From contig QKCL01000048.1 of the NCBI GenBank assembly GCA_003246895.1, positions 84,927-148,926 on the forward strand: a DNA stretch of 64,000 nt, given 5' to 3'. Shown here piece by piece: positions 16,814 through 26,008 of this stretch. The notes under the pieces were generated by a model. That model did not search any database, was not told where the DNA came from, and saw nothing but the letters and a program-made list of their open reading frames with translations. Position 1 is the stretch's first letter; the number at the start of each line of letters is the position of its first letter. The translations under genes and the position numbers were made by a program. The DNA comes from Spirochaetota bacterium. Its GTDB lineage: Bacteria > Spirochaetota > UBA4802 > UBA5550.

Positions 16814-17573
16814 CTATCTTTTCCCCTTTATTTTCTTTGATAAATCCCTTGCCCTTTTAAGATACTCCCTTGCGTCGTATTTATTCCTGTGATCATCGTT
16901 CACCTGAATGGTAGTATTCTCGCGGTGAATCATGAGTTTTTTAATCATGTTCCTGAATGATGAAATGCCCAGTTTTAAAAAGTCTGCAGCTGCGCCTGCC
17001 CGGGATTTTTCCAGTGGCGTTGATTCTATGCCAACTTCTGTTTCTTTGAGTGACACTGGAGCCTCTGCCGGTACAGGAGAGGGTCTGTCTTCTTTTCTTT
17101 TTTCCTGTGCATCATTATACATGTACTCTGCAATTATTCTGTCCCATTCAAAGATTTTGCGAGTGGATCTGTTTTTTATTATTTTGCTGATTCCGGCACT
17201 TAGGCTGTCATGGTTTATATTTTCAAGAATGTCTGGAATTATCGTGTCGCCCGCATACTGGTCAGTGACAGATCCGTCCTGGAGAAGTGCGGGATATCTG
17301 CGCGTCAGAGTCGGGAATCTGTCAAGGTCATCTTCGTTCTCCCACCTGTGCGGATCCGTGAGGCCCCTGCCGTTTATCCATGATACGGTTCCGTAGTCGT
17401 TTGATGAAAAGTATATGCTGATGATGCACCCGTTTTTTGTTCAGTACTATCTTCATCAGTCTTTCGATGAAGTCTCTCCGCAGGTATGAGACAAATACTA
17501 TTGTCCTTGTACTGTTCTCACTGTTGAGGGTATCACTTTCAAAATGGAGTGTGCCGAAGTTACCTGACCTCAT
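16814..17573 (-). pseudogene. Unknown gene interrupted by a single-base frameshift
   Basis: The ATG at 17573, with GGAAGGA upstream, opens a frame that reads MRSGNFGTLHFESDTL and continues to ERLMKIVLNKK, then loses sense and stops at 17328. From about 17432 another frame reads NGCIISIYFSSNDYGTVSWI and stays open to the stop at 16814. Dropping one A from the AAAAAA run at about 17433 fuses the two into one protein of roughly 250 residues. The C-terminus has a charged linker (residues about 150-190, Pro/Glu-rich) and a lysine-rich end (LKRARDLSKKIKGKR). No family recognised. It could be a real frameshift mutation or an error in the homopolymer. Confidence 0.7.
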
Positions 17574-17821
17574 GATTGAAGATCCTTCCTGTTCAGAATT
17601 TGTCCTGCCCCGCAGGGAAAGCCCCGACTGAATTATGATACATATACCTTATGCCGGAATAAGTAAACCAGTTTTTTAAACCTTCTGGGAGACAGAATGT
17701 ATGAGCTCACGCCTGTTCATGGCGGGATGCATTCAGTGAATATTAAAAAATGCTTTGAAATTCAGCGGGCCGGGTTTTTTATGGCTCCAGTATAATTTTC
17801 ATTGTAAAGAAGTGACTGAAG

Positions 17822-18310
17822 TTGATAGAAGAATACGTGCGTATCATTGACCGGGTACATAAAAAGAGAAGGGATATACAGAAAAAACTGAAGGACCTGA
17901 AGAAACAGAGACGTCTGAATCTTGATGAACTTTTTTCCATGGAGCACGACAGGGCCTTTGAGGAGATAGACTGCCTGAAATGCGCCAACTGCTGTTCGTC
18001 CCTGGGGCCCGGAATATCAGACAGGGATATAGATAGACTCGCCAGGGCGGCGAGGATGAAGCCGGGTGATGTCATGAAAACCTGGATGAAGCTGGATGAA
18101 GATGGGGACTGTATTTTCAAAGAGATGCCCTGTCCTTTTCTTGACAGCGGAAACCTCTGTATCTACTATGATGCAAGGCCGGAAGCATGCCGCCGCTACC
18201 CCTATACAAACAGGCGCAATGTAAAGGGCTATACCGGTACGCTTCTGAAGGATATGGCCGTATGCCCTGTGGTGGCTCTGGTCATGGAGAGGGTTGCAGG
18301 AGAGCAGTGA
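17822..18310 (+). CDS. YkgJ-type cysteine-cluster protein
   Basis: A 162-residue protein of the YkgJ/Fe-S-cluster-like family. After a charged coiled N-terminus (about 50 residues) comes CLKCANCCSSLGPGIS, then GDCIF-x-(M)PCPFLDSGNLCIYYDARPEACRRYPY (in two pieces), the conserved eight-cysteine arrangement of this family, followed by CPVV. Family members are presumed to bind zinc or an Fe-S cluster; biochemical roles are unclear. The start is a TTG at 17822, chosen because no ATG lies upstream in frame and the coiled segment fits; GAAG nearby is a weak ribosome-binding site. Confidence 0.82.
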   Translation: MIEEYVRIIDRVHKKRRDIQKKLKDLKKQRRLNLDELFSMEHDRAFEEIDCLKCANCCSSLGPGISDRDIDRLARAARMKPGDVMKTWMKLDEDGDCIFKEMPCPFLDSGNLCIYYDARPEACRRYPYTNRRNVKGYTGTLLKDMAVCPVVALVMERVAGEQ

Positions 18311-18343
18311 TTCTCCTTATTGCCGTGAAAAGGAAGTAATATT

Positions 18344-18958
18344 ATGACATTAACAACATGGCTGTCGCTGTTTACAATATCTGTTCTGGGGGCAATGTCT
18401 CCGGGGCCCAGTCTTGCAATGGTTGCAAAACACAGCCTCGCCGGAGGGCGCAGAAACGGAATATCCACTGCCTGGGCCCATGCAACAGGCATTGCCATAT
18501 ACGCCTTTGTAACTCTGGTCGGGCTGGCTGTTCTCCTTCATAAATTTCCGGTAGTATTCAAGGGAATAAGCTACGGAGGCGCTCTCTATCTTGCATGGCT
18601 CGGTTTTAACTCGCTCCGTTCAAAAGGGGGGGTCGCCGAGAAGATGGAGTCTGGCAGTGCTGTTCCTGTTGCACAGTCTGCAAGAGACGGTTTTCTTATT
18701 TCCATGATGAATCCGAAGATTTCATTTTTTTTCATAGCGCTCTTCAGCCAGTTTGTTGCTGTGGGGGATGAGCTCTTCAGCAAGTCGCTTATTGTTCTTA
18801 CCCCCTTCATGGTGGACGGGTTATGGTATACATTTGTTGCATTTATTCTTTCAAACCCAAGGGTACTTGAAAAGCTCCGGTCAAGGGCAGTGCTCATTGA
18901 CCGCCTGTCGGGTGTGGTTCTGATTGCACTGGCAGTACGTGTGTTTGTTTCTGTGTAG
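18344..18958 (+). CDS. LysE/RhtB-family amino acid exporter
   Basis: A 204-residue inner-membrane protein with six hydrophobic helices. The N-terminal hallmark GAMSPGPSLAMVAKHSLAGG is near residues 15-34, followed by RRNGISTAWAHATGI and, mid-protein, FLISMMNPKISFFFIALF, the NPK motif of RhtB/LysE. These carriers export amino acids such as homoserine, threonine or lysine. AAAGGAAG precedes the ATG. It starts 33 bases after the YkgJ-type gene and may share its transcript. Confidence 0.9.
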   Translation: MTLTTWLSLFTISVLGAMSPGPSLAMVAKHSLAGGRRNGISTAWAHATGIAIYAFVTLVGLAVLLHKFPVVFKGISYGGALYLAWLGFNSLRSKGGVAEKMESGSAVPVAQSARDGFLISMMNPKISFFFIALFSQFVAVGDELFSKSLIVLTPFMVDGLWYTFVAFILSNPRVLEKLRSRAVLIDRLSGVVLIALAVRVFVSV

Positions 18959-19033
18959 GAGAGACCCTCCTTGTTCAGGGTTCGTCAGGCATGAGCGGCG
19001 GCCAGTGGTCGCCGCCCGTATTGCAGGTAACCG

Positions 19034-20923
19034 TTACTTCTTCTTTATCTCCAGCACGCCGACTATGGCGTCAAGACTGCCGAAGGCCAGTTTTGTCCCG
19101 TCCGGATGAAGTGATAATTCATAGATGCTGTTATAGGTCAGTTCATTGCGTGAAATGAGCCTGCCTTTTTTCATGTCCCATACGCAGACTGATCCGTCCC
19201 AGCCTGTGGAATAGAGATAGTTCCCGTCCTTTGAATATATCACATTGGCCAGTGACCTTTTATGGGCCTTCAGGGTAGTTACCAGCTTTCTGCGGGATAT
19301 ATCAAAAACACGTATCCTGCTGTCCCTGCATCCTGCTGAAATGTGTTTTCCGTCGGGACTGTATGCCAGCCACAGAACAGTGGGGCTGCTGCTTATGATG
19401 TAGATTTCTTTTCCGGTTTCGGTGTCAAAGAACTGAATCTTTTTCCCTCCACCTGCCACGGCCAGAGTCTTCCCGTCAGGGCTGTAGGCAATGTGGTTTA
19501 CCAGTGTTTTGAATTCAATGGTTTTCATTATGTTCCCTGTCTGTGCATCCCACAGAATGACCCTGTTCTCTGTGCCGCTTGAAGCGATCTGCCTGCCGTC
19601 GGGGCTGTATACAATACGGGAAATGGGTTTTGTATGGCCCTTCAGTTTGTGCGTAAGTTTCCAGGTTGATGTATCAAAAACAAAGAGGGTTCTGCTGTTT
19701 CCCCCGGCTGCAAGGCTTCTGCCGTCCGGGCTGAAGCAGAGGCCGTTTGTCTGGGTAAACATCAGAATGTGTTTTACCAGAGACCCGTCTGCGCTGTCCC
19801 ATATTTTTAGAGTATTGTCTGCCGAGGCGCTGGCGATGATTTTTCCGTCGGGGCTGTATTTGACCACAGGTACAACAGAGTGATGGCCCTCTATGATTCT
19901 CTTCTCCTCACCGGTTTCAGTATCCCAGAAGCGCACCCTGCCTTTACTGTCTCCCACGGCAGCAGTTTTGCCGTCCGGGTGGAGGGTCAGTTTCATAAAG
20001 GGTTTGTGGTACCGTTTCTGCGCCTTGTCCTCTTTTGTGTTTATTTCTTTAAGCAGTTTGCCGCTTTCCATGTCCCAGACTTTAAGTGTTTCTTCATAGC
20101 TTATGGAATAGAGTCTTTTCCCATCCCTGCTGAACTTCATGTCCCATATGGATTCTCCGCCTGTATTTAGTTCCCCTATGACTGAGAGTTTTTTAAAGTC
20201 ACGGATCTTTATGGGGAGTCCTCCGCCCGAGGCAGTGGCCATGAGCTTCCCGTCAGGGGAAATCTCCACAGCCCTGGTATACTCAACGATGGATGAAAGC
20301 ATTCTGCCTGTATTTACATCCCATATGCGGATTGTCCTGTCCTGACCGTAACCGCATGAAACAATATTCTTTCCGTCTGGTGTGAATGCCAGATCATAAA
20401 TTGATTCCGTATGACCGGAGAATGTTCTGATTTTTTTATGAGTTGCCGTATCGAAGAGGTGAATCTCCTTTATGCAGGCAACGGCAAATGTTTTTTCATC
20501 GGGGCTCAGGGTGAGGGAACTGGCTGTGTAAACATCTTTGGTTTTCCATATCTGTTTCCATGTTTCAGTATCCCACATTTCGATATTGGGGGCGAAGTTG
20601 CTGAAAATGATTTTTTTGCCGTCTCCGGTGAATACCGCACTGCACACTGCAGGCTGAACGCTGGCTTTTTTGTAGGCCTTCATTTCCGCGGTGAAGTCTG
20701 AACGGGCCCATATCATGGAGCCTGTTTTCATGTCCCAGACCTTCACTGTCCCTGACATGTTTCCGTATATGAGGTATCTGCCGTCTGTGCTGTAGTTCAG
20801 GGCCATGACAAAGTCATCCCTGCCTCCGCTTTTCATCCACAGGGGTTTAATTCCTATAGTTTCAGCAATTGCAGCAGCAGAAAAGGTGCATAACAGGGAC
20901 ATAACAAGAAATATTTTTCGCAT
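19034..20923 (-). CDS. Periplasmic WD40 protein with 14 repeats
   Basis: A 629-residue protein starting at the ATG at 20923, behind GGAGG; the ten codons upstream are not part of the signal peptide, which runs to AIA-ET. The mature protein is made almost wholly of WD40 repeats: I count 14 copies of the pattern (S)PDGK-x(3-9)-G-x(4)-(I/V)-x-(V/F/L)-WD-x-x-(T/S)G, enough for two seven-bladed propellers. Typical copies include YSPDGKIIASASADNTLKIW and YSPDGRQIASSGTENRVILW. No catalytic domain is present. It probably scaffolds other periplasmic proteins. Single-gene unit; the partners are unknown. Confidence 0.92.
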   Translation of the reverse strand: MRKIFLVMSLLCTFSAAAIAETIGIKPLWMKSGGRDDFVMALNYSTDGRYLIYGNMSGTVKVWDMKTGSMIWARSDFTAEMKAYKKASVQPAVCSAVFTGDGKKIIFSNFAPNIEMWDTETWKQIWKTKDVYTASSLTLSPDEKTFAVACIKEIHLFDTATHKKIRTFSGHTESIYDLAFTPDGKNIVSCGYGQDRTIRIWDVNTGRMLSSIVEYTRAVEISPDGKLMATASGGGLPIKIRDFKKLSVIGELNTGGESIWDMKFSRDGKRLYSISYEETLKVWDMESGKLLKEINTKEDKAQKRYHKPFMKLTLHPDGKTAAVGDSKGRVRFWDTETGEEKRIIEGHHSVVPVVKYSPDGKIIASASADNTLKIWDSADGSLVKHILMFTQTNGLCFSPDGRSLAAGGNSRTLFVFDTSTWKLTHKLKGHTKPISRIVYSPDGRQIASSGTENRVILWDAQTGNIMKTIEFKTLVNHIAYSPDGKTLAVAGGGKKIQFFDTETGKEIYIISSSPTVLWLAYSPDGKHISAGCRDSRIRVFDISRRKLVTTLKAHKRSLANVIYSKDGNYLYSTGWDGSVCVWDMKKGRLISRNELTYNSIYELSLHPDGTKLAFGSLDAIVGVLEIKKK

Positions 20924-21219
20924 GGGAGCCTCCGGAAAGTTTTCATGGGTCACTGTTAAATATAGTATATGTCAGGAGATATTAAAAATAAAAATCGTAT
21001 TGTCGTATAATGGTGCGGTTTGAGGGGACATGTGAATCGCTGTTTGTCCCGCTGCAGCCGGTGAAGCGGCAGTTTTTAATAAACCGGATTTCTGTATGGA
21101 AGAAGCTATGAAGGAGATTCTGCCGGCCAGTGCATATCTCCGGGTTTCTCCGTGAATAACGGCCGGTTCCGGTCATGAAAGATGTGTTGTCTAAGCCGGT
21201 ATATTCAGCTGACTGGGGG

Positions 21220-21660
21220 TCAGGGGACTGATTCTATCCGCAAAGGAGTCTCATCGAAACTGCATCGAACCTGCAACGGAGTGGCTTCGAAGGAGCAGGC
21301 TCTATGGAGAGAAGAGAAGGTACAGACGGTTAACTTCTCCTGCCTGAGAGCTCTTTTTTCTAATACTGTTTGTCCGCCTCCAGTCATATACTTTGATATG
21401 AAGAGATTGTATCCTCTCCCGCGGTTCATTCTGCCGGATGCCATTCTGTTGTAGTAATTCTTCTCATTTACTGAAATGGACTGCCAGGCCCTGACTGCCT
21501 CTGCAAAGAGGCTGCGGGTTTCTTTCTGTTTTTCAGTGTCGGGATTGCGGGGGACCACATATCTCCTTACATAGACTTTGCTTCTTATCTGATAGAATAC
21601 AAGGCTGCCCAGTCTGCCTGAAAAACCTGTAGATACGGGGTTAAGTTCAACTGCTGCCAT
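21220..21660 (-). CDS. Unknown protein of a VSTGFxGRLGxxVFY family
   Basis: A 146-residue protein. The N-terminus (LNPVSTGFSGRLGSLVFYQI, then KVYVRRYVVPRNPDTEKQ) and the following RSLFAEAVRAWQSISVNEKNYYNRMA segment are of a type I have seen in spirochaetes and Bacteroidetes (compare DUF6266), with no known function. Homology would end around residue 100 with NLFISKYMTGG. The last 40 residues are compositionally different, and the DNA there (21238-21300) has an imperfect direct repeat of CAAAGGAGTCTCATCGAA and CAACGGAGTGGCTTCGAA, so the C-terminus may be a late extension. The ATG is followed by normal spacing to a purine-rich site. Confidence 0.62.
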   Translation of the reverse strand: MAAVELNPVSTGFSGRLGSLVFYQIRSKVYVRRYVVPRNPDTEKQKETRSLFAEAVRAWQSISVNEKNYYNRMASGRMNRGRGYNLFISKYMTGGGQTVLEKRALRQEKLTVCTFSSLHRACSFEATPLQVRCSFDETPLRIESVP

Positions 21661-22025
21661 GGTTCTCTCCTTTTTTTGTATATAACGAATAATGGGCCGT
21701 GAAAATTAAGTATAAAAAGGGCTTATGGGGAGAAATTTCAGCAGGTTACGGCCTTCCTTTGTCTCCTTCCGAACATGGAGCCATAGTTGGACGGGGTTGT
21801 AAAAAGTAATCATGGATTTGAATGACGGCACAGGGCAGAACAGGCGCTTCCGGGGGGAACAGTTTAAGGCATGCACTCAGGTATATGGAACTTATGCAAT
21901 AAAACCGGTTGCTTTAGCGGTTGTATTTAAAAAGTCTTGTATTGTCAGGACAATGGGATATAATCTGACTGTAATAAAGAATAATTTTTCAGGGATAATT
22001 TTATCCTGCCGGAAACGGGTGCTCC
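21661..22025. other. Intergenic region upstream of the hybrid kinase
   Basis: 365 bases with no convincing gene. A 74-codon plus-strand frame at 21812-22036 overlaps the start of the kinase and has no ribosome-binding site or recognisable domain. The stretch must contain divergent promoters for the kinase and for the unknown gene ending on the other side, but no clear -35/-10 pair stands out. Confidence 0.4.
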
Positions 22026-24524
22026 ATGGAATATAAAGATAAAACGAAAGAGGAACTTCAGAATGAAATAGCCATTCTCCGTAAACGGGTTGAGGAGATG
22101 GAAAAGATCATCAGTTGCGGCTGCAATGGTGAAGGAGAAAATTCTGTCCATGATGATTTTTCAGAGGGTGGGCTCTCAGAGAATGACCTGAACATTCTGA
22201 ACAGGTATTCTGTCGAAACAGCTGCCGAAGAAGTTTTCTGGATGAATGATGATTCAAGGATAGTCTATGTCAATGAATTAGCCTGCAGAAGGCTTGGCTA
22301 CACAAAAGATGAAATGCTTAAGATGCACATATGGGACTGGAACCCTCTTGTTACAGAAGAAAAGTGGAAAGCCCATTTCAATGACATGCCTGTAAATGGA
22401 GTAAAAATTATTGAAACGCAGCACAGAACGAAAGATGGCGAGATCGTTACTGTTGAAGTAAGATCCGGCATCTTTGAACTCAGGGGGAGGAAACTGGTTC
22501 TGGCATCCGTTAATGATATTACCGAGTGGAAGATGCTTGAAGAAAGCCTTGTGAGAAAAAACAGGGAATTTGAAGCTATCTTTAACTCAATTACCGACGC
22601 AATTGTTTTTACAGATACATCCCGCACCATAGTCATGGTAAACCCCGCATTTACAGAAATTTCAGGTTATTCCCGGCAGGAGGCAGTGGGGAAATCAACG
22701 CTGTTCTTTTATGACACCCCTGAAAGTTTTGCCATGCAGGAGAAGCTGCGTTTCAATCTGGATACTCATGGAGTTTCTCCCAATTATGTTACCAGGTACC
22801 GCAGAAAGGATGGAACCTTTTTCTGGAGCGATACTCTCGGAGTCCGGGTTAATGACGATAATGGAAATATTATCGGGTTTCTGGGGATTATCCGTGACAT
22901 TACTGACCGCATTGAGGCGGAGAGGGAAATACAGGAGAACAGGGCCAGACTTCTGGCGTGCCTTGACAGCATGACAGACGGGATCATGATTTCAGACAGT
23001 GACGGCAGAAATCTTGAAATGAACGAAGCCTGGGCCAGATTGAGCGGATATGAAAACAAGGAAGAGTATCTGAAGGTCTATTCCGAATTCAGGGATTTTA
23101 CCGGAGAAGAGGGCTTCGAATTAACCTTTGAGGATGGTACTCCTGCCCCGCCCGAGGAGTGGGCAACCCCCAGAGCCCTGAGGGGGGAAAAGAAGACCAA
23201 TGTAATATACAGGATATACGTTAAGGATACAGGTAAAACCTATTTTTATTCTTTCAGTTTCAGCCCCATCCGCAATGAAAAGTCCGGGATTATCGGGTCG
23301 GTAGTTGTTTCACGTGATGTTACTGAACAGAAAAGAAATGAAGAGCTCCAGAGGGGAATTGAAGAGCGTCTGCGTCAGGCAGAAAAAATGGAATCCTTAG
23401 GCACCCTTGCGGAAGGCATAGCGCACAATTTTAACAATATCCTGGGGACAATAATGGGATATACCGAAATGGCCAGACTGGACTATTTATGCGGCAAAAA
23501 TACTGTAGAAAACCTCTCACAGGTACTGGATGCGGCGGACAGGGCAAAAGACCTGGTAAGGGATATTCTTGCCTTCAGCAGTAAGGGTAAGGTTGAACCC
23601 AGACCAATGAAGATACAGCCTGTAATCAATGAAGCAATGAAAATGGTGCGTTCATCCATTCCTGCGGAGATTACCATGGTCCATGACATTGACCCTGACT
23701 GCAGGGCAGTACTTGCCGATTCCGGCCAGGTGCATCAGATTTTTTACCATCTGGGAATAAACGCCTGTCACGCAATGGAAGAAAAAGGGGGAGTACTGTC
23801 TGTGACATTAAGGAATGCCCTGATCCAGACAGAAGATCATGAAAGGCTCATTACTGTTCCGGAAGGGGAGTTTGTTGAACTGGTTGTTTCAGACACGGGA
23901 ACAGGTATGGAAAAGAGTATTGCCGATAAAATTTTCGAGCCGTTTTTTACCACAAAAGAACAGGGGAAGGGTACCGGAATGGGCCTCTCTGTCGTTTACG
24001 GAATGGTAAAAGGGGCCGGCGGGGGCATTTATGTCGATTCTGTGCCTGGAGAAGGAAGCGCTTTTCACATTTATTTTCCTGTAACTGCTGAACCGGAAAA
24101 AGCTGTTAAAAATGAATCCATGGATATCCCCCATGGAAAAGGCCGTATTCTATTTGTGGATGATGAGATACTCCTGACCCAGATGGCAAAACTGTTTCTT
24201 GAAAAACTTGGATATGATGTTACGGAAGCACATGACGGACTTGATGCCCTGAAGGTTTTTCAGGGTGATCCTGAATCTTTTGATATGGTAATTACAGACC
24301 AGACAATGCCTGAACTGACAGGGTCTGACCTGGCCGCTGAAATTGTAAAGATACGTCCGGACCTGCCCATTGTCCTGTGCAGCGGTTACAGCAATGTTGT
24401 TGATGAGGCCACTGCCAAAACTCTGGGAATCAGGGGATTCCTGCCGAAACCCTTCTTTATGGAAACAATCGCAGAAGTTATACGTAATGTTATTGATGAG
24501 ACCACTGAAGATACTTGCCCTTAA
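22026..24524 (+). CDS. Hybrid histidine kinase with three PAS domains and receiver
   Basis: An 832-residue cytoplasmic sensor kinase without transmembrane segments. Order: coiled coil (about 5-30), PAS (about 60-170), PAS (185-300, RRKDGTFFWSDTLG), PAS (310-435), dimerisation helix with phospho-acceptor His467 in GIAHNFNNIL, HATPase domain (N-box NACHAMEE, G1 DTGTGM, F-box FEPFFTT, G2 GKGTGMGLS, to about 690), then a receiver domain (705-825) with DDE and phospho-acceptor Asp758 in VITDQTMP, and Lys in LPKP. The ordering indicates signal integration followed by intramolecular phosphorelay. No response regulator or Hpt gene is adjacent, so the output partner lies elsewhere. It stands alone in its transcription unit. 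Confidence 0.95.
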   Translation: MEYKDKTKEELQNEIAILRKRVEEMEKIISCGCNGEGENSVHDDFSEGGLSENDLNILNRYSVETAAEEVFWMNDDSRIVYVNELACRRLGYTKDEMLKMHIWDWNPLVTEEKWKAHFNDMPVNGVKIIETQHRTKDGEIVTVEVRSGIFELRGRKLVLASVNDITEWKMLEESLVRKNREFEAIFNSITDAIVFTDTSRTIVMVNPAFTEISGYSRQEAVGKSTLFFYDTPESFAMQEKLRFNLDTHGVSPNYVTRYRRKDGTFFWSDTLGVRVNDDNGNIIGFLGIIRDITDRIEAEREIQENRARLLACLDSMTDGIMISDSDGRNLEMNEAWARLSGYENKEEYLKVYSEFRDFTGEEGFELTFEDGTPAPPEEWATPRALRGEKKTNVIYRIYVKDTGKTYFYSFSFSPIRNEKSGIIGSVVVSRDVTEQKRNEELQRGIEERLRQAEKMESLGTLAEGIAHNFNNILGTIMGYTEMARLDYLCGKNTVENLSQVLDAADRAKDLVRDILAFSSKGKVEPRPMKIQPVINEAMKMVRSSIPAEITMVHDIDPDCRAVLADSGQVHQIFYHLGINACHAMEEKGGVLSVTLRNALIQTEDHERLITVPEGEFVELVVSDTGTGMEKSIADKIFEPFFTTKEQGKGTGMGLSVVYGMVKGAGGGIYVDSVPGEGSAFHIYFPVTAEPEKAVKNESMDIPHGKGRILFVDDEILLTQMAKLFLEKLGYDVTEAHDGLDALKVFQGDPESFDMVITDQTMPELTGSDLAAEIVKIRPDLPIVLCSGYSNVVDEATAKTLGIRGFLPKPFFMETIAEVIRNVIDETTEDTCP

Positions 24525-24697
24525 AATAAATGAACAGCGTTTTATTATAATGTATTCATTAAATACTGCATGTCCCGGTTAAAACAGAGGGCTATTTCAG
24601 AGGTTTTATCCTTCCCCGAAGGTCTATCTCTTCAGCCGGACACTCCTCTGCTCATGGCTCCCTGTATGTTTACATCGTAGTGTTTGAATGGTACCCT

Positions 24698-25080
24698 CTA
24701 TGCTCCGAATGCATGGTTTACCACTGTTCCGTATGCCGCACCTGTCCTGAAAATTACAGGATCGTATTCCATGTCAAAGAGAAGGTTTCCTTCTGACGAG
24801 TAGACTCTCCATCTGACAGTGGACTTGCCCGGTTTAAGATGGAGAGCAAAGTATTTGTCTCCCTTGAGCTCTTCAATTTTTTTCCCGTTAACATAGAAAT
24901 GAACCAGGTCGCCACAAATTAATATGGAATTCTGACGTGCGGCATAAAGGATTGCATTCTCTCCTGATTTAAACTTTGTATAAATGATTTGCATGATGAA
25001 AGAGTAACTGTTATAAGGAGAATGCATATTACAGGAAGAAAATTGATTGTTGCAGTTCTTGTTTCGAAATTTTTTGCTGC
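24698..25080 (-). pseudogene. Frameshifted lipoprotein with DUF2846-like domain
   Basis: The 3' frame (24698 to about 24977) encodes SGENAILYAARQNSILICGD, then VHFYVNGKKIEELKGDKYFALHLKPGKS (in part), the VNGK-x-x-x-L-x-x-G-x-Y-F-x-(L)-x-PGK pattern of DUF2846-like lipoproteins. Its own N-terminus has no signal peptide. In another frame directly upstream (about 24975-25080) I read INFLPVICILLITVTLSSC, a lipoprotein signal with a proper lipobox, then KSFIQSLN. The two parts join if one shift occurs near 24975. No ATG precedes the signal part, so the start codon also seems lost. Most likely a decayed lipoprotein gene; an alternative is a shortened cytoplasmic protein from the ATG at 25027. Confidence 0.7.
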
Positions 25081-25273
25081 TGTGGATATGAATGGAAAGG
25101 ATAATATTTTAATGATCGGCCTCTCTTTGGCGTATGAATAATATTCTTATACAGAAAAGATCAGTGAAATTTCCTTTCTTTAGTGTTCCTTTAGCGAAAG
25201 AATAATAAGTGAAGAAGAATTTATCAAAAAAAGATAAGGTCTTGATTTGATGTTGTAAAAGGTGTAATAAGTG

Positions 25274-25315
25274 CCGTCAGTTAGCGCCGCAATACATTGC
25301 TTCCCTAACTGACGG
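25274..25315. repeat. Intergenic palindrome with nested stem
   Basis: Eleven-base arms CCGTCAGTTAG (25274-25284) and CTAACTGACGG (25305-25315) are perfectly complementary and enclose a second short inverted repeat (GCAAT / ATTGC). It lies ten bases beyond the stop of the minus-strand lipoprotein gene, but no T run follows on either strand. REP-like element or processing site; also possibly a weak terminator. Confidence 0.5.
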
Positions 25316-25325
25316 TAGTTGTAAA

Positions 25326-25718
25326 TTATTGAGAAGAGACCCTTATGAATTTTTCATAATTCTGCCCGTCACAGTTGAAATCGGTTACCATCATGTCATT
25401 GTTTTTATATATAATGCATGAACGCTGCACTGTTCCGCTTCCCAGCACAGTATAGATGGTGCTGCCGCTGACCCTGTATCTGGCGGGTTTTAAAAATGCG
25501 GCAGTTCCGTGATAGACGCGCCAGCCGTCACTGGTGTATTCAGTAATATTTCTGGCGCTCTTCTGGTCGCGGCACGTGCCGTAACTGTCACAGCCGCTGC
25601 CCACATAAAGCCATTTGCCCTCAATCCCTGACGTATTCCAGCCGGAATTTCTCTGTGTGGAAGTTGTACAGCTGCTGATCAGAAAAGCGGCAAACATCAG
25701 AATAACTGTTTTTTTCAT
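25326..25718 (-). CDS. Small cysteine-containing lipoprotein
   Basis: A 130-residue lipoprotein: MKKTVILMFAAFLISSC, with Cys17 as lipid attachment site. The mature part begins with a Thr/Ser-rich linker and then GIEGKWLYVGSGCDSYGTC, followed by alternating strands (ITEYTSDGWRVYHGT, ARYRVSGSTIYTVLGSG, QRSCIIYKNNDMMVTDFNCDG). The pattern IEGKW...ITEYTSDG...YRVSGSTI resembles lipocalin-like or META-like small beta barrels that start with a GxW motif; this is inference. Four mature cysteines might form disulfides. The ATG has GGAG nearby at normal spacing. Confidence 0.78.
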   Translation of the reverse strand: MKKTVILMFAAFLISSCTTSTQRNSGWNTSGIEGKWLYVGSGCDSYGTCRDQKSARNITEYTSDGWRVYHGTAAFLKPARYRVSGSTIYTVLGSGTVQRSCIIYKNNDMMVTDFNCDGQNYEKFIRVSSQ

Positions 25719-26008
25719 ATTATATCACTCCTTTTTGTTTTTTTCAGGCAAGGGGGGGAGCAAATAATTTTTTTTTGTGCATTCTTTATGATATGGAACT
25801 ATAGAATATTTCCATGGAATGCAGCTGTTTATTGATTATTACTCCCGGATACTGATAAGATAAATTTAAAGAGATGAATAAAAAAATCAACTTTTTTGGC
25901 CTCGTTTACTGTTTATGGACTGCGGTTCGGTTTGTTCAATGAAGCGGGGTTAATGCAGGAGAGTTATGAAAATATTCCGTCCACGATGAGGGGTTGTGGT
26001 GTCTGTCT

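Noticed and set aside
17425..17440. Programmed -1 frameshift at an A6C site
   Set aside because: The downstream frame requires a +1 shift, which the A AAA AAC slippery heptamer does not give.
21048..21078. Hairpin plus T run between the WD40 and the unknown gene as a terminator
   Set aside because: The stem contains a bulge, and no plus-strand gene ends upstream.
21812..22036. 74-codon plus-strand frame before the hybrid kinase
   Set aside because: It overlaps the kinase start in another frame, has no ribosome-binding site and no recognisable fold.
25868..25936. 22-codon frame starting MNKKINFFGL as a small gene
   Set aside because: Too short to support, no family resemblance, and the following codons contain several stops.
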